A DNA stretch of 64,000 nucleotides, taken from Scytalidium lignicola. Lineage: Eukaryota > Ascomycota > Leotiomycetes. This document shows, piece by piece, positions 33,186 through 45,309 of this stretch (positions within the stretch are counted from its first letter, which is position 1; every line of letters begins with the position of its first letter). Under the pieces are notes generated by a model. The model saw nothing but the letters and a program-made list of their open reading frames with translations. It ran no database searches and had not been told where the DNA came from. Both the position numbers and the translations under genes were made by a program. Location: contig NCSJ02000096.1 in the NCBI GenBank assembly GCA_002812745.2, forward strand, positions 62,001 through 126,000. The letters are read 5' to 3'.

Positions 33186-34280
33186 TTAGTCTGCATGGCG
33201 ATGCCTATGTCTATGCCTATGCCTGTCCCTATCCTGGGAAGAATCTCTATGCCTACTACNTTCGGGTTTGTGAGATCTTCGATGCTCATCTTTGTGTCTC
33301 CTACTCCTGTCCTTTGAGTGACTCTGATCCCTATGGCGAGATCTAGTCCTGTCAGAACCATCCAGTTTGAACTCCTCAAGACTACCCTCATCGCTATCAC
33401 TATTATCCTTGCGTCGCCTTTTATGCTTCTTTCTTTGCCTTTCAGCCCGAATAAGTTCCTGCATCTCTCTTTCCTTCTCTTCGCGATATCGTTTCCTCTC
33501 TTTCTCAACTTCTCTTACCTTAGCTGCCCCCTGACGCATGGCGGCTAGAGGATCATTAGTTACAATTCTTGCAGCTTCTCTCTCCTTTCGCCTAGGATCT
33601 TCATTTCCCCATACGTCTTTGCTGGGAGGCTCCGCACTGATAGCTTCCGCCTCAGAAGTTACCTTCGAGTACCAGGGATTATCCAACCCTTGTTTAAACC
33701 CGGCAGCATTTGAGAATCGCATAGTATATTGGTCTTCATACTCCTTCTTCTTCTTCGCCAACTCTTTCTCCGCCTCGGCGTTCTTCTCAACCGGTGGTTT
33801 GGAGTGGTCTGTTGGGAAGAGATCGATATGCCCAGAGTGATCGACCAAAGGGGCATCACTTGTAGTTTTCCGTAGTGTCAGTTGCTTGTCTGTATCCACC
33901 GCCTGTAAGTTCTCATTTGCTATCCTCATCTCAAAGTCTGTATCACTCTCTCCTGCACGCTTCCTCTTCTTGCGTTCACGACCTAGCTCAAAATGACGGC
34001 TGGGCTTTGCATGGTCATCTTCTCTTTTGTCGCTGGTAGAAGGCAGTGGTGTCAATTCTTCGCCTTTCAATATTTGCATCCGCCTCTCCGCATCAATTTC
34101 CTGCATCAACTGCTCTTCAGCTTCCTCCTTTGCTTTTGCGGCGGCCTCATCGCGCCTGACGCGCTCGATGTTGGTTTGGTTGTAAACATTCCAAGATTTT
34201 TTCCCTAACAAATGGCTACACTAATGTTAGCAACAGCTGAACTCCAATGTGATAAAATAAATGAGATCTTACAGTGGCAT
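33186..34280 (-). CDS. CIR_N-domain protein, LENG1/splicing-factor-like
   Basis: The protein start MPLHLLGKKSWNVYN is split after only eight coding bases. Exon 1 is 34280-34273, then a 57-nt intron (GTAAGA...GCTAAC...TAG), then exon 2 34215-33186, giving 345 aa. KKSWNVYN...RVRRDEAAAKAKEEAEEQ is the CIR N-terminal domain seen in CBF1-interacting corepressor, LENG1 and Cwc25-type proteins. The rest is charged and helical, with an Arg/Glu-rich C-terminus and a terminal Arg-His repeat. A nuclear, splicing-associated role is inferred from this composition. An N at 33260 lies in codon NGT. Here the N must be kept to hold the Arg/His-rich frame, unlike other Ns in the window. Confidence 0.82.
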
Positions 34281-35187
34281 TTTTAGAACGGTCGTTTGGG
34301 TTGAGCAAAAGTCGCACACCAGGCGGCGCTGTAGCACTCTAATCGGGCGTTATCGCAATCGGCCAGTCTGCGATAGAGACAACCAGGCTGAGGACAGCCT
34401 AGCTACAACAAGTCTGATTATTTTGGCATAATAGCATTGAATGTTCTTTGGAAGAGTACACATGAAATGGTATAAAATGTAAGTTATTAAAAAATAGTTA
34501 TTGAACTTCAACATTACTTGGAGCAGCAACAAACTGAACTAATTAAATTGATATCCAACTGTCTTGCAAGGCTGCAAGGCTACCACAAGGTGAGCCCGTA
34601 CAGGGGATTAACAATAGTGCATATAAATGCAACCAAGCTATGAGCTATTACCCTTTGGAAGAACTTAATGTGAGCTAAACATTTCAAATAAATATTAATT
34701 AATTCTATATTCTCCATTATTAGGTTCTAGGCTTTTACTCTGTTATCCCGACGAAACCCGGAATTACGGTCTGGATTGCTGTGCAACATCAGTGAAGAAC
34801 CTTTCAAGGGTGTTTCTCACCGCAACAAACCCGTGTCAAGAGGTAATTGGGGCATTCCTCTTCGGTCAAGACCTTATAGTTACTTGTCTCTGAGACCTGC
34901 AAGGAACCCGGAACCAGGAAATGAAAATGCAACATGATGCATTCTATTGGGAAGCTAAGGTTTGAACTGACTAGGTTAATTCAATGTGCTTCGAATAGGA
35001 GAGCATGAGTATGATGTAAGGTGGTTTGAAAAGTATAAATTGTGGTATACGAAGCTAGGCGCACAGCACTTGTTTGCTCTAGCTATATGCAAATGAGTCC
35101 AGTTCTACTGGCTGTCATTAATTCCGAACAATCCACGCCCATTTTCCATCCTTTGCCGTATCCAAGCCCAAATAGTTAGTCGTACAA
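34281..35187. other. spacer between CIR_N gene and TFIIIA gene
   Basis: 907 bp, AT-rich in the first half and of moderate GC later. Nothing convincing was found. It holds the promoter of the CIR_N gene and the 3' end of the TFIIIA gene. Confidence 0.45.
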
Positions 35188-36908
35188 TCATAACCTAAGA
35201 GATTCCGGATCAGGATACTGTTCCATTCTCTCCATCTCTTGTAGTTCAGGATCAATTAGCCCCCGCATCTCAATTTCATCATATACCCATTGGTCCTCAG
35301 ATTGCTGAATGAGTTGACCATCATCGGCCCCAATCCAAAATTGCCCTGAATTTTGGAGCTCCCAATCAAGGTCAAGACCTTCCTGGTCTTGTAATCTGTC
35401 TAAAGAAGTGTCTTGATTTTCGATCATCTCAGGAATATCAGTTGCTACGGTCGGTGCATCGATCATAGGAGTAGCTATTTGATGTTTAGTCCGTAGATGA
35501 ACGTGTAAATCGTAAGCTCGAATAAACATGTTCGGGCAGTCAGGAACCGCACATCGAAGAGTCCTCCTCTCGTCGCAGACGTATGCATCACCTAATAATT
35601 CATCTACCACTGAAATTATCGGTTTTTTGTTCTTCCTCTGCTTTGACTGCTCCGATCTATCGTCCTGAGCTTTTCGTTTCCTACTTGTACTTGCAACACT
35701 AGGAAGCCCAAGATGTGCCGTCCGAACATGGTCCGCAAGATTAGCTCTCGTGATAAAATCCTTGCCGCAGCCTTCTTTTGTATCCCAAGTGGCTAACTCC
35801 TCTATGCTAGTTAAACTAAAGGTTCCACATATGAATCGTTCACCTTCATGAACAGTACGTATATGGACCTCTAAATTAGAACTCTTGGAAAACGTCTTAT
35901 TGCACCCATCATATGTGCATTTCACACTCTTCTTCGCCTCTAGCTTCGTTACCGGATGTGTTATCTCAGTATGCTTCGACAACTCCTTCCGACTAGAGCA
36001 TCTGAACAAACAGAATAAACAGCTGAAGTGGGACTTCCGGATATGCGAATCTAATTGAGATTTCGTAGCAAAGCCGGGTTTTGTAGGTAATTCGGCAGAA
36101 TTTTGCTCCGTTGCGCATTGCTCACACCAGAATTGTAATGTCCCATGGGCCTGCGTCTCATGCTTTCGTAAACCTGTTGGGCCGTCAAAACCAGCCTTGC
36201 AAGGTTCAGAAGTTACGGGATCAACGAAGGTGCAAGGGAATGGTGCGAGCTGAAGATGATCAGAACGGATATGCCGTTGTAGCGTCTGATGCTTGCGAAA
36301 GGCTTGGTTGCAGGGCGGGTATGCTGTGCATCTGAATCGATTATGACCTTCGTGAGCTTCTCGATGCCGCCTTAATCTTGTTGCTGTAAGGAAAGCCTTT
36401 CCACAACCCTCCCAGTCACATTGATACGCTCGCTCGTGCGTGTGAGAGCCTTTGATATGTTGCTTCAGATGTTTCTCCTCCAGGTAGGATTTTCCACATC
36501 CAGGCTCGTTGCAGATGAAAGGTCGCTCGTTTGTGTGTGACCGGAGGTGTGAAGCTAGTCGTGCTGGCCTATTGAACATTTTTGTACATCCTTCCCACGT
36601 GCACTTGATGGTTTTCATTTCAGATGGGAATTTTCGAGGCCCAGGAGAGAAAGGTGTGGCTGGCATGTATGATTGGCCCTCGTCAGTCTGGGAGAACATA
36701 TCTTCATTGTGTTGTAAGTCCGCCTCTTCAGCATTATCTTCCAAATCTGATCCACAGTCTGCAGACAATATCAGAACCGCTCAAATATAGGTACCGAAGA
36801 TCTGTATTTGCACTCACTGGGCGATAGAGGAGCATTTTCAATGCGCCTGCGCTTTGCAGGGCCTTCTAGACCGGTCCCAAGGTGTAGAACCTTCTGTGAT
36901 GCAGCCAT
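35188..36908 (-). CDS. PZF1: transcription factor IIIA (C2H2 zinc finger)
   Basis: Binds the internal control region of 5S rRNA genes and 5S rRNA itself. Exons are 36908-36818 and 36758-35188 (59-nt intron), giving 553 aa. Consecutive C2H2 fingers begin at CTWEGCTKMFNRPARLASHLRSH and continue through CNEPGCGKSY, CDWEGCGKAF, CTAYPPCNQAF, CTFVDPV..., CEQC, CLFCLF, CTYDGCNKTF and CGKDF. A detached finger CAVPDCPNMF lies past a basic linker with KRKAQ and KQRKNKK patches. This nine-plus-one finger layout is characteristic of fungal TFIIIA. The acidic C-terminus has no fingers. Confidence 0.88.
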
Positions 36909-37682
36909 TGCTGCAATTGAGGCGAGGCTACCGTGTGCTGGGCAGGCTGGGAGGTAGCATTTACTTTAAAGCTTGGAATTAAATCTCGCGAATTTTTCGA
37001 CTTGAAGCTCGTGTGCCTGCCTTCACCGCCTTTGTGTTACATAACTTTATGCACTGATACACAGCTCTCACACACTTTAGCTCCATTTGGGATAATCACA
37101 TGACGCGAGGCTTAGACTGCTCACGTCAGGCACTTCAGAAACAGGGCTGTCGGCGTCACAGACGTTGGCCTGGTAACTTACGAGCAAGTACCGGTATACC
37201 AAAGTCATTTGCTCAACACCCTCACTACTGGATTGAATTGTCATAATCGATACTTGTTATAACTTAAACTTTCTGAGATGATACGGATGATATAGATGAT
37301 ATAGATGATATAGCTGATTTGGAGAGCGACTTGTAATCCGGAGAAGGCAGCGAGGCACGAGGCGGAATTCGCGTTTCGCCTTATCACTTATCTCGACCCA
37401 TTTTTCAGCGACACCCGGGGTCAGCTGAGCCAGTCGATAGTGCCCCAAACAGGACTAGCCTCAACACATGCCTTGCCTCACGCCGCCTACCGTAGAGCTT
37501 CCCCATATGAATGCTTCTGTCCCATCCTCTCTTCCTTCCATCTCACACCTCTCATCTCAAACCCGAAGACAGCCTCCATCTGTCTTCGTCCTCACCAAGC
37601 TTCTTTCCTCGTTTCTTTTATCTTTCATCTATCATTAGTCCGGGGCAGCCAGCTTTCCGCCTGCCTCTCATTTCTAGCCATC
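36909..37682. promoter_or_regulatory. divergent spacer TFIIIA / subtilisin, with a short satellite
   Basis: 774 bp between divergent genes. A 9-bp tandem repeat (GATGATATA, about four copies with variants) lies at 37278-37315. The last 200 bp before the protease start are a CT-rich leader, a common feature of strongly expressed fungal genes. Confidence 0.5.
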
Positions 37683-39485
37683 ATGCGAGGGCTTATCGCT
37701 GCATCATTGCTGCCGCTGCTGGCGTCATCGGCACCAACCTTCAGCACTGAAACCATCCATGATGGATCAGCTCCCGTCTTGTCTGCATCAAACGCAGAGA
37801 CTGTTCCCGACTCGTATATTGTAGTCTTCAAGGATCACGTCGATGAGGCCGCCGCTGCTCATCACCAAAACTGGGTGCAAGACATCCACTTGGAGAGTGA
37901 GAATGTGCGAACTGAGCTCCGAAAGCGGTCGCAGTTCCCTATCACCAACGATGTTTTTGAGGGCCTCAAGCATACCTACAATATCGCTGGTAACTTCTTA
38001 GGTTACTCTGGCCACTTCGATGACTCAGTCATCGAGAAGGTCCGGAATCACCCAGATGTAAGTTGATTAACCCCCCTTACAATTTCAATCCATCCTATCC
38101 TTAGAGCCAATTTTATCTCTTCTACCATATTCTTGAATGGGATAAGATGTACTCGATTGCTCTTACCGGGTTACTTTGGCTCGATGAGTGTAGCCTCCGT
38201 TACCGGGGAATGAACACGTGACGGTCTTTTATCGACTTGCCTCATCATCTAATTGACAAATCATAGCTAACTCGTCATCGGATAGGTTGATTATATAGAG
38301 CGTGACTCAGTTGTCCACACCTTGGACTCTGGGGAGACCGAGAAGAACGCTCCTTGGGGTCTCGCTCGTATCTCTCACCGAGAGAGTCTTAGCTTCGCCA
38401 ACTTCAACAAGTACCTATACGCTGCTGATGCAGGTGAGGGTGTTGATGTCTACGTTATTGACACTGGTACCAACACTGAGCACGTCGACTTTGAGGGTCG
38501 CGCCCACTGGGGTAAGACTATCCCAGTCAACGACGTTGATGAAGATGGAAACGGACATGGAACACATTGCTCTGGTACCGTCGCTGGCAAGAAGTATGGT
38601 GTTGCCAAGAAGGCCAACGTTTACGCTGTCAAGGTCCTCAAGTCCAACGGCTCTGGAACAATGGCCGATGTTGTCAAGGGTGTTGAGTGGGCAGCAACTT
38701 CTCACATTGAGAAGGCCAAGAAGGGAAAGAAAGGTTTCAAGGGCTCCGCTGCCAACATGTCTCTTGGTGGCGGCAAGTCGCCTGCTTTGGACCGTGCTGT
38801 AAATGGCGCTGTTACTGCCGGAATCCATTTCGCCGTTGCCGCTGGTAATGATAATGCCGATTCCTGCAACTACTCCCCAGCTGCCGCCGAGCTCGCAGTT
38901 ACTGTTGGTGCTAGCGCCATTGATGACTCACGTGCTTACTTCTCCAATTACGGAAAGTGCAACGACATCTTCGCTCCAGGATTGAACATCCAATCTACCT
39001 GGATTGGCAGCAAGTACGCCATCAACACCATCTCTGGAACTTCGATGGCATCTCCTCACATTGCTGGTCTCTTGGCTTACTACCTCTCCCTTCAGCCTGC
39101 CCAGGACTCTGAGTTCGCCGTTGAGGAGCTCACCCCAAAGAAGCTGAAGGCTAACCTCATTAGCATTGCTACTAAGGGTGCTTTGTCTGATGTCCCTGCT
39201 GACACTGAAAACCTGCTCGCCTGGAACGGTGGTGGATCGTCAAACTACTCTTCCATCATCAAAGCCGGCGGTTTTACCGTGAAGAAGACCGCTGAGTCAT
39301 CTGAGAAGATGCCTACTTCTATTGAGGAGTTAGAGGCTGCAATTGAGAATGATTTGAACATCATTTCTGGAGAAATCGTCAAGGGCACAGAAACCATGGC
39401 TTCCAAGGCCGAGAAGGTTTCAAAGAAGATTGAGAAGCTTGTCGATGAGGAGCTGAGCCACTTCTTCAATGAAGTCACCGCTTAG
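37683..39485 (+). CDS. vacuolar subtilisin-like serine protease (proteinase B type)
   Basis: Secretory-pathway protease of family S8. Exons are 37683-38057 and 38286-39485, separated by a 228-nt intron, the longest in the window; 524 aa. It has a signal peptide (MRGLIAASLLPLLASSAP), then an I9 propeptide with SYIVVFKDHVD and ending near ERDSVVHTL. The catalytic triad is Asp184 (VIDTGTN), His216 (GHGTHCSG) and Ser378 (SGTSMASPH). ANMSLGGGKSPALD and VAAGNDNADSCNYSPA supply the substrate groove and oxyanion Asn. A C-terminal helical extension (from about residue 430) matches cerevisin/PEP2 proteases that work in the vacuole. Codon usage is notably GC/C-ending, as expected for high expression. 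Confidence 0.94.
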
Positions 39486-39863
39486 AGGCGTACTATTGGA
39501 TTTGGTTTGCAGGTTAAGCATGGCCACTGATCGGAGCTAGGAAGGTTTACTATCTGTTATCTGGTTTTTGAATATTGATTTTACTGGGTGTCTTGTATCT
39601 TCATGGATTTTCATTACTGTAACTGGATAGACCATTATATCATTATAACAAATTGGAAATCAATGTGACATAATGTGTATTAAGATATAATCCAAGGCCC
39701 AAAGTAGCCTTTTTGTCAACGTGCTTAATAGATATGTGTGATCCGTGTGGAATGCTACACACAAAGACTGGTGACATTTAGCTTATCAACACAACTCATA
39801 GTAGATCTTAGGCACTTAATCAAATCATCATTCATTATAGTTATCTTCATCTATATATACTTT
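39486..39863. other. convergent spacer protease / VPS36
   Basis: 3' untranslated regions of both genes; AT-rich, nothing else seen. Confidence 0.5.
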
Positions 39864-41867
39864 TCAAATACCTACTTTAACTGGTGTGTATGGGTTATTA
39901 ATATCAATCCAATTCTCCCAATACTTCCGCCCTTCTATAGATTCCTCCCTGCACAAGGCGCCTTTCTCTTCCGCCAGCTCCAACTCCTCTTCAGCAACAC
40001 CAATACTCCACCCAAACTGTTCTGCTGCATCTTGAGCCGTGACTCCTCGTCCAAAGAGCTGCCAATCCCATAGAACATCCTTCTCGGGTGGGATATAGTG
40101 CAGCTCTTCCAGCCACTGAAGTAATGCCTTGATGGTCTTCTCGTCAGTCCGATCGCTTCCTTGGACAACCAGAACACCACTCTTGAACTGCCTTAATCGT
40201 ACGGGGAGTTTAAGCTTCTCCCACATTCTCGCAGCCTTTTCGAAGTCTAATGGGCTAACTAATTCCACGCCGCCTCGGGCACGATTGAAGGTGGCCCAGA
40301 GATCCACAAGCGTAATGATACCACCGGATTTGCGAAGGACGCCTCTAGCATCGTCGGTAAGGAATTCGGCGAGATTTCGAGACAACTCGGAGATATATAG
40401 AGACTCGGAGTTGCCTCCACTACCTAGCATATCTTTAGTTGTCACAAGGCCAAGGGCGTCTGCAGACTGTGCTATTAAAGTATTGGAATCCGATGACCCG
40501 GTGCCACTGTTAGTAACGAATGATTCTGCTAGAGCAACTATTTCCTTCGCTGAAGCCATCAGTGCTTCAAGATCTTCAAAAGCGTTCCCAATTACCAGCT
40601 CATTGTTCTTTCTAACTTCTAGCCGTCTTTGCTCAAGACCTGCAATCCCGACAGTCCTTGCTCGCTCACCGGATGGAGTCGATGAACCTCCGTTTTCAGG
40701 GCCTGATAACCTGTTTGGTTTAGGGACAGGTGGAGCACCCTGTAATAGCCATTTCCGTTGGGTCATTGAGCCCTTTAGTCGCTCGTAGAAGATCTTCTCC
40801 CCTCCAGCGCGGAATGATAGCTTAATACTTTCGGTATTTTCCACGCCAGGCGCCGGTAGATGATTCAGTAACGGACCAGGAGATTCTGATCTTAGAGCTG
40901 ATCCATTAAGGCTAGATGGAATATCTTGAGACAGCAATGGTGCTCCACAAAGCTCACATGAAAGCAGTGATGGGTAATTCAAGAAGGTACATCTGGGACA
41001 TTGAAATGATGCTTCGGTGCTTGGGTCAGACGATGTATCCTGGTAGAGACTGCCATTCTCATTTTGCGGCTCTACAAATATGTCAGATCGTGGTCGATGA
41101 CTCACTGTTCGCACTCGAACTGGAACGGGACTGTTTAAAGATGAAGACGATGGGGCAGCTCTGCTAGCTGCATTCGATATAGCTGCTTTCAAAACATGGG
41201 TTAATGGGGGTTTGATTCCACAAGCTAAGCATGGCGGTAGTGGAGTGTGTGCATTTGCTGTGGCCGGATCGAAGTTGGATGGAACTGGATTCGAGAAAGT
41301 GCAAATTGGACATATCCAGGTAGCGGTGCTCACAGGCGCAGGTTCGGGGCTAGGTAAGTTAAATGGGCTTTCAGAGCGTGGTACCGGTGAAACAGTTGCG
41401 CTTCTTGATGGGCTGATACGGGCAGAGACACTCCTGACCTGAGCTGACGACCTTTTCGACGGCTTTGGCACGAGAGTGATCTTGGCAGATGATTTTAAGA
41501 AGCCGGCCTATAGAAGAAGTTAGAACAGCAAGATCATATGATTATTAAAATATGAACAAATATACATAAAATTCATAACGATCAACGTCCTTCAGATCGA
41601 TCGCAAGGGAATTCTTTCTGGGATCGGCATTGTCGACGTAGCAGATCCGATGTGAGGTCAGGTAGACCTGGCCGTTCTGATGATCTGGAATCTTATATTT
41701 GCTACTCGTATATACATAAGCCTTTCTGTCTACTATATCCCTGATAAAAGAGGACATGACACATACCCTTCATAGAGGCCAACATTATCCTGGACGAAAA
41801 GCAGCACCTCATCTGGCAGGTAAGACGGTCTGAGCGCTGTAGTGAGATCGATAAGCTTTAGGAACAT
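39864..41867 (-). CDS. VPS36: ESCRT-II subunit Vps36
   Basis: Ubiquitin- and phosphoinositide-binding subunit of ESCRT-II in multivesicular-body sorting. Exons are 41867-41767, 41701-41566 and 41507-39864 (introns 65 and 58 nt), giving 626 aa. The split GLUE domain starts LRPSYLPDEVLLFVQDNVGLYEG and continues KYKIPDHQNGQVYLTSHR. Two NZF-type zinc fingers are inserted in it: WICPICTFSNP...CLACG and FQCPRCTFLNY...CELCG. The second GLUE part (SIKLSFRAGGEKIFYERL) follows. The C-terminal EAP45 winged helices end with CREESIEGRKYWENWI. Two zinc fingers match the yeast layout. Confidence 0.93.
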
Positions 41868-44800
41868 CTGGATGAGTGAGAGAGCGTTATATAATGCTCT
41901 TCTATTGATGATCTTTTTAGACTGCCCCTTAAAAGCTTCATTGCAGTGTTAAAATACCGTTGGGTTGAGTTGTGCGAGGATAAGGTACCTCGGTACCTGG
42001 GCTCTATTGATGATGTATGCTTTATCGATTATTTATGCAAGGGTCGTTAATATGCAGATAATATCTGCCAAGACACTAGATATGCATGGCTCACGTGACT
42101 CTACAGTTGCTCCATCGAAATCTACTTGATACGTTAATCCATCTTCTACATTCCAGAGGAGAGGCTATTAATTTCAAAAGAAGAAGATTCATGTGCCATA
42201 ATCTTAGAGATTGGAAACTTTCAATGCTAGATTTGCTGGGCGATTCGCCGATTCCTCGATGTTTTGTGTGCCCTGTAACTACAGCGACCATTAGGGTGAT
42301 AATGCCCTGTAAATCCCTGTAGTTATAGCTCATTTCAGGCACTATAGCCACTGAAATTCAAGCCTGTTCTGCTAATTATTGACAGTAACACCACTATTTC
42401 GTGTAGCTGCCTACCGCAATCTCGTACATTCGCACAACTTAAATAAACCCGATAGGCTGTAGAATATCTTTCGTAGATGGGTTATTTTACATGTGCATGG
42501 GAAACTAAAACAAGATTGGCATTTGTTGCATAAGCCATACATAATTGATGTGCCGCTATGGATACTATATCTAATTCATATACTCATATATCTAGGAATC
42601 CTCGTCAATGGATGTTGGAATAGTTGCTACGGTTTAATAACTGTACTTGCGAGGAAGAGAGACGAGGAAAAGAGAGAGATAGTACTGTAGTCTTGATAAT
42701 ACTAAAATTTCCTGAAGTAGAGAATGCCAGTATTTATGACAGAGCCAATTGACATATTAAAATTGGGATCGAGCCAATAAACTGCAGCTTTCTGTCTAAT
42801 ATAACTCCTTCTCTAGTTAACTTGGTATAGCAGCGGCCATAAACACCGTGAGAATATTGGAGAGTTGGACTTACCTCAAGAATAAATATACCATTTCCAT
42901 CTACGCTGCCTAGATGTAGGGAAGGAGTCAATGTCGCCGATCGAGAATTGATGTTTAAAGAGCCACTGTTACTGTTAGTAACTGCCCTTAGGTTCGTAGT
43001 TCCTTCCTCGATAAGTTGTTTCTCAAGAAGTAGCTTCCCCTGATGATAAACTGTAAAGAAAAGGGCTTCGACCCCGTCCTCTAACCTTTCCTTCAAATTA
43101 TCTTTCACAGCTACCTGATTATCAGCCTAGTGTATACCTCTGGTCTCTATTAACATAGAACCCGATATACCAGCCACAGTAATTTCATCCTAAGGACCTC
43201 AGCCAGTCAATTTGCAATTCGGTACCCTGTTAGAGGCGTCCAGCAATCATTTGTTGGCTTTCATCATTGGTCTAGTGCATTTGTTGCGACTTGAAGGCAA
43301 TTGATCTAACTTGTAACGACTAAAGCAAGTGATCTAACTTGTTACGAACTGAGGGCTTGCCAGTTGCTGCCCAATGAGGAGGAAACCTAGCTGGTGATGC
43401 TAAGCCTTTAGCTAACTTTGGATGACTTTGGATTTTCTTCATCTAATATTCAAACGCGTCTCAAAGACCTCAACAACTAGAGCTACTTCCTAGTGTCCTG
43501 TTAGGGACATCTAGCATCCGCTCTTTAGTTTTTATCATTGGTCAGACAACAAGTGACATATATAGTTCTGCACCAGCCAACTACGGCCATTCCTTTGACT
43601 TTAATTATGGTTAGGAAGGCAAGTGACTAAAGCTGATTGATCGGAGGCCTGATGAATAGTATGATACTTCTTACTAATGTTTTATTCTCGCATTTTCTTG
43701 GATAAAATGCGATACAATGGCCTCTGCCTCGATGATCTCTTTGTATTAAAATGGTGTAAGATAACGTTCCGTGGAATGCACGAACAATGGTAGGAAGTCG
43801 GGTTTAAATCAAATATGAATCTAACAAAGATGTTTGAACAGAATATTGATTAGAAAGCAAACTAGGTTGAAATCTTCCTGATAGCGTCTCTCCATGCAGT
43901 TGGTGTATGACGTAGAATGTATAATATTCGAACTCGCATCAAGAAGACGATATATTCATTGAAGTCTTTAAATTTTGTAGAACAGGATTCCATTCAACAT
44001 TCGCTCGAAGGAGTTCCTAACCGGTTTATCTTAATTTGCCCACTTGGGCTTAACCGTAGTCGCACTAGAAGCAACAAAAGACTTTTGTCATATGCTTAGA
44101 ATTCATCTCTCTGTCATAGGAGATTATTTCAAGTAGTGATCTTGAATAACAAGGTCAATAACATGCTGAAAAGAATATGAGGCTTATATCTTATAGAGTG
44201 ATAAATATAGATGTTCACGCACCTGAGCACTTGTATATCTGCGTTTGCTGGTAGAATGTCGAATCTATAAATAATCTCAAAACAAATATTCCATGACGTT
44301 CAAATGATTAAAAACTGAAACTGTGACTCACTCAAATTGCCACAGCCAACAAGGTACAGCAAAACTAACTGTAATAAGGAAAAAAGAGATAAGGTAAAAT
44401 CAGGATAAGAGTACTTAGATAAGTACGCGGTTTATTTAATTAACCAAGGTAGGATATAGAAGTATTTAGTCACCCCCATTCTTTAGGTTGTTAAGAACTC
44501 TGGCTCATTGAACTAATACTTAGGTAGTGAGAAACTAGAGTGAAAAAGCAGCAGCTTTCATTTGCCAAAAACCATACGGAGCAGGTTAGATGGGTGAATC
44601 TTCACAGCTTTTGAGAGAAAATACTGTACTAACTGCTAGTACTAATTGCTTTTGAAATGGGTTTGCTGTAACTTGGAGGGGATCTCGCATGTTATGAAGA
44701 TGATATTAGAGACCTGGATAAACTGTGTAAATATCCAACCGCTATAGCGTGAAGTAAGTAAGAGAGAAAATGCGCCCATAACTCTATAGAGACCTTTGAA

Positions 44801-45309
44801 ATAAAGGTTTTAAACAAATAGCTATAATGTACGACTTATGAAAAATCACTACACCTATGTACGATTGACCCGTTGAATCCAACGGTCAGAACACTACTAT
44901 CTCGAGTTTTACTGCAAACTTGCACACAATTTCTGATATATTTGAGAACATTACCCCTGTACTCGTACATCCGTTGTGGCTGTAGGAAGAGGTCACTTTG
45001 TCACATGAATATGTTGTCCGTTTTTAGTTGGTGATCTACAGGCCTGAGGCATTAATATTTATCACGTAGCTTCAACCTCCTCGACTCAACCTTCAAACTA
45101 TAATTAATTACGCTCTTATCCGTATATCACTTTACAAATATAGAAGTGTGGCTTTTCTCTAAGCTTTTCAAAATTAGTTTTAGTCTTTAGGTCTTTAATT
45201 CTCCAACTATTCAGAACTTGGACTCCATTTCACACAGTAGGTCGTGAGCAATCCAACAGCTGCTTGTGGTAGGGTATTAGTTAGTATAAAGATATTTCGA
45301 GTTGCTCAT
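41868..45309. other. gene-poor AT-rich region with degenerate repeats
   Basis: 3.4 kb between the starts of two ESCRT genes, apart from the relic exon listed separately. Two degenerate direct copies of a CTGTTAG...TCATCATTGGTC block occur near 43226-43276 and 43498-43552. Related AAGGCAA-TGA-CTAA motifs sit near 43301, 43326 and 43618. The look is of old, mutated repetitive DNA. No tRNA gene or intact ORF seen. Confidence 0.45.
42875..43110 (-). pseudogene. orphan exon of an unidentified conserved gene
   Basis: A 236-nt open stretch bounded by a good acceptor (AGGTAG before 43110) and a good donor (GAG|GTAAGT after 42875). It encodes VKDNLKERLEDGVEALFF, then HQGKLLLEKQLIEEGTTNLRA, SRSATLTPSLHLG and DGNGIFILE. 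The composition is that of a folded protein, not of spacer DNA. No start, partner exons or continuation could be found on either side; upstream frames are closed within 10 codons. I do not recognise the family. It is either a gene relic or one exon of a gene I cannot assemble. Confidence 0.4.

Noticed and set aside
33143..33508. Alternative end of the CIR_N gene if the N at 33260 is omitted
   Set aside because: It gives an Ile/Gly-rich hydrophobic tail, while keeping the N gives the charged Arg/His tail expected for this type of protein.
37440..37682. In-frame extension upstream of the subtilisin start
   Set aside because: The ATG at 37683 gives a perfect signal peptide. The extension is CT-rich leader sequence and would bury the signal.
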